Of a stretch of DNA of 5,239 nt, positions 1 to 5,239 are shown piece after piece. A program made the translations under genes and the position numbers. The stretch comes from JBECKR01 sp040235415 (lineage in GTDB: Bacteria; Acidobacteriota; Polarisedimenticolia; Polarisedimenticolales; Polarisedimenticolaceae): NCBI GenBank assembly GCA_040235415.1, contig JBECKR010000014.1, positions 1-5,239 on the forward strand. Reading direction: 5' to 3'. Positions within the stretch are counted from its first letter, which is position 1, and the number at the start of each line of letters is the position of its first letter. The notes beneath the pieces were generated by a model that worked only from the letters and a program-made list of their open reading frames with translations, had not been told where the DNA came from and made no database searches.

Positions 1-1846
1 CGCCGCCCCCCCCGCCCCCGCCGCCGCCGACGTAGCCGAGCGCCTGCAGCGGGGCGACGACCGCGCTCATGACGTCGGAGCCGAGCTCGCCCGGCCCGCG
101 GCGCGCGAGCGGCGTGCCGACGGTCTGGTACGACGCGATCGTCGCGGGCGGGTCGTCGCGCAGCTCGCCCGGCGCGATCGCCTCGCGCACGAGGCGCCCC
201 GGCATGTCGCCGGCGAGCGGCAGGCCCGCGAGGTACAGCAGCGTCGGCGTGACGTCGTACACGCTCGTGGGGGGCAGATCGGCCGCGCGGATCCCGGGGC
301 CGTGCAGGATCAGCACGCCCCACGGGTAGTGCCACTCCGCGGGCTGCCCCGTGGTGTACGGTGCGAACCCCTCGGGCCGGTCGGCACCCGTGCGGAAGCC
401 GTGGTCCGAGACGATCATCGTCACGGTGTCCGGCGCCGCCGCGCGCAACAGCTCGCCGATCATCTCGTCCTGCAGCGCGTACATCGCGGGCACGGTGTCG
501 CGGAAGCGCTCGAACTCCGCCTCGCTCACCATCTCCATCTTCGGCGGGAGGTAGTGCTGGAAGCGGTGCCCGACGAGGTCGATCGCCTCGTAGTACACCG
601 CGACGACCGGCGTCTTGTCGTGCAGCAGGTCGACGGCGAGGTTCTGGTACGAGCGCGTGTAGGCGAGCAGCTTGATCGCCGAGATCACCGGATCCTCGGG
701 CTCCTTCGAGTCGGGGTCGCGCCGCTCGGTCGGCAGGCGGCGCATGGCGTCGTCGAACTCCGTGCGCGTCAGCGGGAACAGGCGCCGGACGTCCTCGTAG
801 CGCACCTCGTCGTAGCGCACGATCGCGGAGCGGTGCGCCTCGAGATAGCCCTCGGGCGAGATGAGCCCCGGCGTCTTCACGGCGGCGTCGATCCCCTGGG
901 TCGACACGACGGTCGGCAACAGGTTGCTCACCACCACGCCGTCGATCGGCTCGGCCGGGAAGCTCGCCCACCACCCGAGCCACGCCGAGCGGACCTTGAA
1001 GTCGGTGAAGACGTTCCACAGCGCCTTGACGCGCCGGAAGTCGCTCGTGATCGGGTGCTTCTCGCCCGTCACGGCGTCCTTGACGACGAAGTCCGCGACG
1101 CCGTGGCGGTCGGGCGACTTTCCCGTCGCCATCGTGGTCCAGATCAGCGGCGAGAACATCGGGTCGTACGACCGCAGCCGGCCCGACGCGCCCTCCCGGA
1201 CCAGCCGCGCGAGATTCGGCAGCCGGCCGGCGGCGATCATCGGACGGATGACGTGCCAGTCGGCGGCGTCGAGCCCGATGAACAGGATCGGATGGCGCAG
1301 GGGACGCGCCAGCGCCTCGGCCTCGGACGTCCTCTCGCGCACGAGCGCGACGCCGCGGAGATCGACGCCGGTGCGCGGCGCCTCGATCTCGACCCCCGCG
1401 GCCGACAGCGCGGGGACGATCGCGCGCTCGAACGCCGTCGAGTCCGAGACGACCTTCTCGAACCCGTCGCGCTTCGCGAGGTCGGCCAGGACGTCCTCCG
1501 CGAACACCGCGACGCCGTCCGAGAACCCGTACTCCGCGATCTCGCGGCGGAGCGCCGGGGAGACGTCGCTCCCGACGGCGTAGTCGCCGGCCATCCAGAA
1601 CCGCGCGACCGACTCGGCGTCGGCGGGGTCCTCGAGACGGATGTCCGCGACGTCGAGCCGTCCCTTCTCGGGCACGATCTCGAGCCGCGCGCCGGGGAGC
1701 GAGAACGCCCGTCCGGGGCCGACGGCGCGGCCCTCGGCGATGCCGAGGCTGCCGTCGGGGACGCTCTGGGTCAGGAGCCACGCGGCGGCCACGGCCGCGG
1801 CCACGAGGACGACCCCCGCGACGATCCGGATTCGGGCTCGCTTCAT
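1..1846 (-). CDS. Membrane-anchored type I phosphodiesterase / alkaline phosphatase family protein (C-terminus cut by window)
   Basis: The frame is open for 615 codons from an ATG at 1846 to the window edge. Residues 1-7 are basic and about 8-25 form a hydrophobic segment, which fits a signal anchor with the rest in the periplasm. Residues about 30-185 are an extra N-terminal domain. The catalytic domain starts near 187 and carries the metal ligands of the alkaline phosphatase superfamily (type I phosphodiesterase/nucleotide pyrophosphatase branch): D193 in GLDAADW, D423 and H427 in DLVGH, D481 and H482 in SDHGF, and H506 in EWHYPWG. The nucleophile region is SPLIWTTMATG (232-242), followed by PDRHG. 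Spacing to the TG pair favours S232 as nucleophile, with T237 or T238 as alternatives. All metal ligands appear present, so it should be active, but its substrate (phosphodiester, phosphomonoester or other) cannot be read. The visible C-terminus is LGYV followed by a glycine run; LGYV-G endings are common in acidobacterial members of this superfamily. It lies 24 bases after the VWA-like gene, probably in one transcript. Confidence 0.9.
   Translation of the reverse strand, partial: MKRARIRIVAGVVLVAAAVAAAWLLTQSVPDGSLGIAEGRAVGPGRAFSLPGARLEIVPEKGRLDVADIRLEDPADAESVARFWMAGDYAVGSDVSPALRREIAEYGFSDGVAVFAEDVLADLAKRDGFEKVVSDSTAFERAIVPALSAAGVEIEAPRTGVDLRGVALVRERTSEAEALARPLRHPILFIGLDAADWHVIRPMIAAGRLPNLARLVREGASGRLRSYDPMFSPLIWTTMATGKSPDRHGVADFVVKDAVTGEKHPITSDFRRVKALWNVFTDFKVRSAWLGWWASFPAEPIDGVVVSNLLPTVVSTQGIDAAVKTPGLISPEGYLEAHRSAIVRYDEVRYEDVRRLFPLTRTEFDDAMRRLPTERRDPDSKEPEDPVISAIKLLAYTRSYQNLAVDLLHDKTPVVAVYYEAIDLVGHRFQHYLPPKMEMVSEAEFERFRDTVPAMYALQDEMIGELLRAAAPDTVTMIVSDHGFRTGADRPEGFAPYTTGQPAEWHYPWGVLILHGPGIRAADLPPTSVYDVTPTLLYLAGLPLAGDMPGRLVREAIAPGELRDDPPATIASYQTVGTPLARRGPGELGSDVMSAVVAPLQALGYVGGGGGGGGG
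2..28 (-). repeat. Poly-glycine coding tract with G homopolymers
   Basis: Codons 607-615 of the phosphatase-like gene are all glycine (GGC/GGG). On the coding strand the tract includes runs of five and eight G (plus-strand C at 15-19 and 6-13). It directly follows the LGYV motif, so it is probably a flexible tail or the start of a linker. Such runs are prone to slippage and to sequencing error. Confidence 0.7.
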
Positions 1847-1847
1847 G

Positions 1848-1854
1848 TCACCTC
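1848..1854 (-). promoter_or_regulatory. Ribosome binding site of the phosphatase-like gene
   Basis: The minus strand reads GAGGTGA, with four bases between GAGG and the ATG at 1846. It sits inside the 24-base gap after the VWA stop codon, which favours reinitiation or coupled translation from one transcript. The spacing is somewhat short, but the match is long. Confidence 0.7.
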
Positions 1855-1870
1855 GCGACGGGGTGCGGCG

Positions 1871-4108
1871 TCAGGACGCCGGCGGGGCCGGAGCCGCGGC
1901 CGCCGGCGCCGGCTCGACCCGGAACCCGGCGCGGACCGTCGCCACCCGGGCGTCGGCGTCCTTCGCCTGGAGCTCGAGCACGTACGCTCCGGGATCGAGC
2001 GTCGAGAGATCGACGCCGACGACGCCGCGGTGGAGATGGTCGCCGGCGGGCTGGAACGCCAGGAGCCCGGTGCGGAGCGCGTGCTCCCGGCCGTCGCCGT
2101 CGAGCACGTGGACTCCGAGGTCGAACTTCGGAGGTCCGTCGGGTCCGGGCTCGAGGCCCCGGATCCAGAACAGCGCCACGACCTGGTCCTGCGGCGTGTA
2201 GCGCGGCTCGGTCGCCGGGAGCACGCACGCGCCGGCGCCGACCGCGACCGGATCCGGCGTGCCGGCCGGCCGCTCGGGCTGGAGCAGCAGCGGCGACGCC
2301 TCGGCCGCGCCGGGGGCCAGCACGACCTGGGCGAACGTCAACCCGCCCGCCGCCGGCGGCGGCGGCACGATCAGCCTCTCGGTCCAGGAGCCGTACTGCG
2401 GAGGCTTCTCGATCCGCAGCGTCGCCTGCAAGTCGTACACCCCCGGGGGCAGCGGCTCGAGCGCGCCCTCGACACGGAACGCCCGCCGGAGCGCCGCCAG
2501 GCCGTCCGGCTTGACGCGCGCGTCGAGCGTTCTCGAGAAGTGCCGCACGACCTCGTCGCCGGCCCGCGCGACGAGGTGGAAGTCCATCTGCAGCTTCGCG
2601 CCGCCGTCGGGCAGGACGTCGTAGTCGAGCGGCCCGAGCGCCTCGACGACCGCGAGGATCGGCCGGTCGCCGTCGTCCTTGGCCGACGGGATCGGACGCG
2701 CCACGCCGCGCAACGGGATGCTGCGGTAGTCCGCGAGGTCGAAGCCGGCGGCCGCGCCGGGGTCGCGCTGCGGCGCCGTCGGGACGACGTCGTCGTACCG
2801 CCCCGCGCGCGACGTGACCTTGGCGCCGGGCCGGTCGACGCGGATCGTGAGCCTGCGGTACTTCGCCCGCCCCGACTCCGCCACCGGCACCTCGCACGAG
2901 ACGCGGTAGAAGTGCGTCGACTCCTCGTTGATGACGTCGAACGCCTGGCGCAGGTCGCCGTGGGCCAGCAGGCGCCCGCCGGTCTCGCCGGCGAGGACGC
3001 CGAGCACCTGGCGGCGCATCCCGGCGGAGCCGGACGTCATGGCGGTGTCGAGCCCGATGTCCGACAGGATGTTCTCGTCCATCCCGAGCTTCCCGACCGC
3101 GACGCGCCAGTCGATCATCTTCGAGGCGTCGCCGAACGTGTTGTCGGCGCCGAGGTCGATCGAGTACACCGTGACGCCGGCGCGCGACAGCGCCCGGATC
3201 AGCCTCTGGAACTCGGGCGTGAAGCCGCCCTGCTCGCGCGAGACGTCCCCGGGGGTCGTCATCGGGAACCCGCCCGAGAGCAGCACCAGGATGCGCTTTC
3301 CGGGGAGCCCTTCGAACACCTGCCCGAACGTCGCGAGCGAGCGGTAGAAGTGCTCGCGCAGCCAGTCGACCTGCTGCTGCTGCAGCAGCGCGGCGCGCTC
3401 GAGCCGCGGCTGCATGTAGTCCTTGCCGGCCTGCGAGCGGTACGCCAGCACCGACTCCGCGATGTCGTCGGCCATGCTGTTGGTCGGCATCCAGACGACG
3501 TCGTCGATCGCGTCCTCGACGTCCGGCGGGTTCGACGAGAACCCCGAGATCGGCCGCAGGCTCAGGTTGAGCTCGTACACCGCCGCGATGTCGCCCTCGT
3601 GGAGGTTGTCGCGCACGAACGCCTTGGCGGCACGCTTGGCCTGGACGACGCGGAGCGCGCTGTCGCAGCTCAGGTTGTCGAACAGCAGCACGATGCTGCG
3701 CTTCTCGACGAGCGGGCGCTCGGCCGCCGGCGCGGGCGCCGGGGTCGCGCCCTTCTCGAGCTCGACGCCGGGCTCGGGCGCGCCGACCCGCGCCGTCGTC
3801 TCCTTGACGTCTCCCCACTCGTCGACCGCCACGACCTCGAGCTCCTTGCCGTTCTCGAGCACCCGGAAGTCGGACGGCCCGAGCCCCTTGACGATCCGCC
3901 CGTCGCGGTCGCGCACCACGACGTCGTACTGCGCGAGCCGGACCTCGACCTTCTCGGTGAACGCCGGCTTCGGCTCGGCCGGCGTCTCGTCGGCCGCCGC
4001 CGCGGGCGGGGGGGCCGGGAGCGCCAGGGCGGCGAGCGCGACCGGGAGGCCGAGCGTCGCCAGCGCCCTCGGCAGGGTTCGGGGAAGCCGGGTCGGGGGT
4101 TGCGACAC
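1871..4108 (-). CDS. Secreted VWA domain-containing protein, acidobacterial VWFA-related type
   Basis: The protein has 745 residues. A GTG start at 4108 is chosen because it has a well-placed GAGGTGAT and directly gives a signal peptide: basic residues to 14, hydrophobic core 15-32, likely cleavage after the alanines near 39. Residues 51-97 (KVEVRLAQYDVVVRDRDG, then KGLGPSDFRVLENGK) match the opening module typical of the acidobacterial VWFA-related family. The VWA-like domain spans about 137-400: strand RSIVLLFDNLS at 137-147, KRILVLLSGGF at 271-281, GVTVYSIDLG at 311-320, and ETGGRLLAHGDL at 374-385. The MIDAS metal motif is degenerate: DNLSC replaces DxSxS, and SGG stands where an Asp-Gly is usual. 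Residues about 485-582 and 636-732 look like two beta-rich, Ig-like modules, each ending in an L-x-PG-x-Y-x-L motif; the tail is Ala/Pro-rich. The family's role is unknown; protein binding in the envelope is the usual assumption. It is the first gene of a likely two-gene operon. Confidence 0.92.
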   Translation of the reverse strand: MSQPPTRLPRTLPRALATLGLPVALAALALPAPPPAAAADETPAEPKPAFTEKVEVRLAQYDVVVRDRDGRIVKGLGPSDFRVLENGKELEVVAVDEWGDVKETTARVGAPEPGVELEKGATPAPAPAAERPLVEKRSIVLLFDNLSCDSALRVVQAKRAAKAFVRDNLHEGDIAAVYELNLSLRPISGFSSNPPDVEDAIDDVVWMPTNSMADDIAESVLAYRSQAGKDYMQPRLERAALLQQQQVDWLREHFYRSLATFGQVFEGLPGKRILVLLSGGFPMTTPGDVSREQGGFTPEFQRLIRALSRAGVTVYSIDLGADNTFGDASKMIDWRVAVGKLGMDENILSDIGLDTAMTSGSAGMRRQVLGVLAGETGGRLLAHGDLRQAFDVINEESTHFYRVSCEVPVAESGRAKYRRLTIRVDRPGAKVTSRAGRYDDVVPTAPQRDPGAAAGFDLADYRSIPLRGVARPIPSAKDDGDRPILAVVEALGPLDYDVLPDGGAKLQMDFHLVARAGDEVVRHFSRTLDARVKPDGLAALRRAFRVEGALEPLPPGVYDLQATLRIEKPPQYGSWTERLIVPPPPAAGGLTFAQVVLAPGAAEASPLLLQPERPAGTPDPVAVGAGACVLPATEPRYTPQDQVVALFWIRGLEPGPDGPPKFDLGVHVLDGDGREHALRTGLLAFQPAGDHLHRGVVGVDLSTLDPGAYVLELQAKDADARVATVRAGFRVEPAPAAAAPAPPAS
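3371..3389. repeat. Short CTG/CAG repeat with palindrome inside the VWA-like gene
   Basis: Four CTG units run into CAG units, making a 14-base palindrome at 3376-3389. In the protein this encodes the LLQQQQ segment at residues 241-246, in a helical part of the VWA-like domain. It is most likely ordinary coding sequence. Confidence 0.4.
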
Positions 4109-4111
4109 CGC

Positions 4112-4119
4112 ATCACCTC
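4112..4119 (-). promoter_or_regulatory. Ribosome binding site fixing the GTG start of the VWA-like gene
   Basis: The minus strand reads GAGGTGAT, with seven bases between GAGG and the GTG at 4108. An ATG at 4113 overlaps this site and is in another frame, so it is not the start. The GTG start immediately yields a clean signal peptide. Confidence 0.8.
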
Positions 4120-4151
4120 GGAAGCGTCGGGGACGACGAAGGGAGCCGAAC

Positions 4152-4173
4152 GCTCTCGAATTCTAGCTCTCGA
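4152..4173. repeat. 8-base direct repeat, possible operator
   Basis: GCTCTCGA occurs at 4152-4159 and again at 4166-4173, exact, with six bases between the copies, so they are 14 bases apart. The pair lies at about +10 to +32 relative to the start expected from the minus-strand TATAAT, where a bound repressor could block transcription of the VWA-phosphatase operon. No regulator is encoded in the window. Confidence 0.4.
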
Positions 4174-4189
4174 GGCCCGACCTGGCGAA

Positions 4190-4195
4190 ATTATA
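4190..4195 (-). promoter_or_regulatory. Candidate -10 element for the VWA-phosphatase operon
   Basis: The minus strand reads TATAAT exactly, in an AT-rich island that stands out from GC-rich surroundings. Transcription would begin near 4183 and give a leader of about 75 bases before the GTG at 4108. No good -35 match lies at 16-18 bases (the hexamer at 17 is GTCCAT), so an activator could be needed. The core is palindromic, so the plus strand also reads TATAAT (4192-4197). Confidence 0.5.
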
Positions 4196-4268
4196 ATAGC
4201 TAAAATCCGACCATGGACTCTCCCGATCCGTCCGGTTTTTTGGTGCGATCCATGATCTTGAATCCGAA

Positions 4269-4307
4269 ACGGTGCTCCGGAGTGTCCGGGGGGGTGCCGC
4301 TCACCGT
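4269..4307. repeat. Nested inverted repeat upstream of the receptor promoter candidate
   Basis: An outer six-base pair arm, ACGGTG (4269-4274) with CACCGT (4302-4307), encloses an inner hairpin of seven pairs including one G-T (4275-4281 with 4285-4291, loop GTG). No T-run follows on either strand, so it does not look like a terminator. It could be a protein-binding or DNA structure element, or chance in GC-rich DNA. Confidence 0.3.
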
Positions 4308-4313
4308 CGCCGA

Positions 4314-4342
4314 CTGTCAAAATCTTGTAATCTCGGCACAAT
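4314..4342 (+). promoter_or_regulatory. Candidate sigma-70-type promoter for the TonB-dependent receptor
   Basis: CTGTCA (4314-4319) and CACAAT (4337-4342) match four of six bases each to -35 and -10 consensus, with a 17-base spacer. TGTAAT at 4326-4331 is a better -10 (five of six) but has no good -35. Either choice puts the start near 4338-4349 and leaves a leader of about 240-250 bases. The plus-strand TATAAT at 4192-4197 is a further alternative. The assignment is weak. Confidence 0.3.
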
Positions 4343-4356
4343 GGCGTACCGCCAAG

Positions 4357-4393
4357 GGGGACGGCGCTTGGCAGACGGTTTGCAGCCGTCCCC
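4357..4393 (+). promoter_or_regulatory. Leader hairpin 1 before the TonB-dependent receptor
   Basis: GGGGACGGC (4357-4365) pairs perfectly over nine bases with GCCGTCCCC (4385-4393) around a 19-base loop. An alternative smaller hairpin uses GACGG (4374-4378) with CCGTC (4386-4390) and a seven-base loop, so the two are mutually exclusive. It would lie near the 5' end of the receptor transcript if the promoter is near 4314-4342. I do not recognise a known riboswitch class. Confidence 0.4.
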
Positions 4394-4434
4394 GCCGTGA
4401 TCGGTGCGTGTTTCCATCGCAATGGCACCCGTAG

Positions 4435-4464
4435 CTCCGGCGCCCCCGCATCGCGGGGCCGGAG
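4435..4464 (+). promoter_or_regulatory. Leader hairpin 2 before the TonB-dependent receptor
   Basis: CTCCGG (4435-4440) pairs with CCGGAG (4459-4464), and CCCCGC (4444-4449) pairs with GCGGGG (4453-4458). The result is 12 pairs with a three-base bulge (CGC, 4441-4443) and a tight ATC loop. It should be very stable. No U-tract follows, so it is not a standard terminator; an mRNA-stabilising or regulatory leader element is more likely. Confidence 0.45.
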
Positions 4465-4504
4465 GACGCCGCCCGAGACCGACACGACAGAGCGGAGTAA
4501 GGCC

Positions 4505-4545
4505 GGGACCCACCATCCCCGGCCGGTCCCGACGCGGGGTCGGGA
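4505..4545 (+). promoter_or_regulatory. Leader hairpin 3 with alternative pairing
   Basis: TCCCGAC (4527-4533) pairs with GTCGGGA (4539-4545) around a five-base loop. GGGACC (4505-4510) can instead pair with GGTCCC (4525-4530), which uses some of the same bases. This gives two mutually exclusive folds about 30 bases before the ribosome binding site. Such an arrangement can act as a switch but also arises readily in GC-rich sequence. Confidence 0.35.
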
Positions 4546-4576
4546 GCACGCACGACAGGGGTTCCACAAGGAGTTT

Positions 4577-4584
4577 GGAGGAGG
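4577..4584 (+). promoter_or_regulatory. Strong ribosome binding site of the receptor gene
   Basis: GGAGGAGG lies six bases before the ATG at 4591. It is the strongest Shine-Dalgarno match of the three genes here and decides that start. It suggests a high translation rate, as expected for an abundant outer-membrane protein. Confidence 0.85.
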
Positions 4585-4590
4585 AATCGC

Positions 4591-5239
4591 ATGAGATCTA
4601 GTTGGCTCAGGTACCTGGCCATCGCGTTCGCGGTGGCGGCCCTCGCGCTCCCGGTCATGGCGCAGTCGTCCACGACCGGAAGCGTCGAGGGAGTGGTCAC
4701 GGACAGCAACGGGCAGCCGATTTCGGGCGCGGTCATCACCGCGGTCGCGAACCGGGCGCCCGTCGCCGTCACGACGGATGCCGAGGGCAAGTTCCTGATC
4801 CCGAACCTCGTCCCCGGCAACTACACGGTCCGCGCCGAAGCCCAGGGCTACGGCGCGGTCGCCCAGCAGGGCGTGCAGGTCAGCATCGGCACGCGCCGCC
4901 GGGTCGACTTCGTGCTGCAGCCGGGCATCGTCGAGGAGGTCAGCGTGACCGCCGAGGCGCCGCTCGTCGACACGAAGAGCACTACGATCGGCGCGACGTT
5001 CACGGTCGACAAGTACGCGGACTACATCCCGATCGGCCGCAACTTCTCGGATTCGTTCCAGCTCGCCCCGGGCGTCGTCAGCGGCGGCGGCACGGGCGCC
5101 GGGAACTACTCGATCTCGGGGTCGTCCGGCCTCGAGAACCAGTACATCGTCGACGGCGTCAACATCACGAACACCGGCTACGGCGGCATCGGCTCGTACA
5201 ACATCATCTACGGGTCGCTGGGCACGGGCGTGACGACGG
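4591..5239 (+). CDS. Oar-like TonB-dependent receptor with carboxypeptidase regulatory-like domain (N-terminal part)
   Basis: The first 216 codons are present and the frame is open at the right edge. Residues 1-24 are a signal peptide: basic start, hydrophobic core 9-22, cleavage likely at VMA|QS. Residues about 30-110 are a carboxypeptidase-D regulatory-like beta sandwich (GSVEGVVTDSNGQPISGAVI, then TDAEGKFLIPNLVPGNYTV). Next comes EEVSVTAEAPLVDT (115-128), which resembles a TonB-box segment leading into the plug. Plug hallmarks follow: IPIGRNFSDSFQLAPGV (146-162), SISGSSGLENQYIVDGVNIT (174-193). This arrangement is that of Oar-like receptors common in Acidobacteriota, usually about 900-1100 residues with a C-terminal 22-strand barrel, so roughly four fifths should lie beyond the window. 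It is expected in the outer membrane, importing or binding a ligand driven by TonB; the ligand cannot be inferred. The start is fixed by a strong GGAGGAGG six bases upstream. The first codons (AGA TCT AGT) are poorer in GC than the rest. It is divergent from the VWA-like gene. Confidence 0.93.
   Translation, partial: MRSSWLRYLAIAFAVAALALPVMAQSSTTGSVEGVVTDSNGQPISGAVITAVANRAPVAVTTDAEGKFLIPNLVPGNYTVRAEAQGYGAVAQQGVQVSIGTRRRVDFVLQPGIVEEVSVTAEAPLVDTKSTTIGATFTVDKYADYIPIGRNFSDSFQLAPGVVSGGGTGAGNYSISGSSGLENQYIVDGVNITNTGYGGIGSYNIIYGSLGTGVTT

Larger units (their letters stand above)
4109..4590. other. Divergent intergenic regulatory region without a convincing gene
   Basis: This stretch separates two divergently transcribed genes and must hold promoters for both. 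Short open frames cross it on both strands, but they have no ribosome binding site and encode Arg/Pro/Gly/Ser-rich sequence typical of chance frames in GC-rich DNA. The part 4185-4260 is clearly poorer in GC than the coding sequence, with ATTATAAT, TAAAAT and a run of six T. The part 4340-4550 is GC-rich and holds several strong inverted repeats, fitting a structured leader for the receptor mRNA. Confidence 0.8.

Noticed and set aside
1848..3818. A 656-codon minus-strand frame overlapping the VWA-like gene in another frame
   Set aside because: The product is Arg/Ala/Gly-rich without recognisable motifs, whereas the competing frame has a signal peptide, ribosome site and family hallmarks.
4215..4241. 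Possible terminator: short inverted repeat (GGAC/GTCC) before six T
   Set aside because: The stem is only four pairs with an 11-base loop, and no plus-strand gene ends here; the T-run is better seen as part of the AT-rich promoter island.
302..4255. A 1317-codon open frame on the plus strand across both minus-strand genes
   Set aside because: It is antisense to two well-supported genes, and its product is a low-complexity Arg/Asp/His/Val/Leu-rich sequence without domains. Long antisense frames are expected where GC-rich codons make stops rare.
4374..4390. A tRNA T-arm-like hairpin (five-pair stem, seven-base loop)
   Set aside because: The loop TTTGCAG lacks the TTCRA consensus, and no acceptor, D-arm or anticodon arm can be placed around it.
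3670..4569. Minus-strand frame of 299 codons starting in the intergenic region, including the ATG at 4113
   Set aside because: It runs out of frame into the VWA-like gene and gives Arg/Ser-rich sequence; the GTG at 4108 has the better spacing and product.
4397..4594. Possible 65-codon leader peptide whose TGA overlaps the receptor ATG (ATGA), suggesting coupling
   Set aside because: The GTG start has no Shine-Dalgarno, the product is Arg/Pro/Thr/Gly-rich, and a second frame (4404-4601) is open equally by chance. The receptor has its own strong ribosome site.

Overview
The window is very GC-rich, with most codons ending in G or C, and it holds three genes around one divergent intergenic region. 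Two of the genes run off the window edges. The protein families are an Oar-like TonB-dependent receptor with a carboxypeptidase-type regulatory domain, a secreted protein resembling the acidobacterial VWFA-related family, and a membrane-anchored alkaline-phosphatase-superfamily enzyme ending in L-G-Y-V-G. Together they point to a diderm bacterium, most likely Acidobacteriota. This is judged from family resemblance only; no search was run.

Minus strand, right to left: a 745-residue secreted VWA-like protein (4108 to 1871) is followed after 24 bases by a type I phosphodiesterase/alkaline-phosphatase-like enzyme (1846 down to base 1, C-terminus cut). The short gap and a similar GAGGTGA ribosome binding site before each gene suggest an operon in which the VWA gene is first.

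Intergenic region 4109-4590: 482 bases with no convincing gene. It contains an AT-rich island with the palindrome ATTATAAT, which gives a perfect -10 hexamer on both strands, an 8-base direct repeat just downstream of the minus-strand -10, and several strong inverted repeats in what would be the long leader of the rightward gene.

Plus strand: from 4591 to the right edge lies the N-terminal 216 residues of a TonB-dependent outer-membrane receptor (signal peptide, regulatory domain, start of the plug).

All three products are predicted to be exported: receptor in the outer membrane, VWA-like protein in the periplasm or at the surface, and phosphatase-fold enzyme anchored in the inner membrane facing the periplasm. 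A shared envelope role is possible but only inferred from position. I see no mobile element, CRISPR array, tRNA or rRNA, and no clear evidence of a wholly new system. The most unusual items are the extra N-terminal domain of the phosphatase-like enzyme, the VWA domain with a degraded metal site, and the structured divergent regulatory region.
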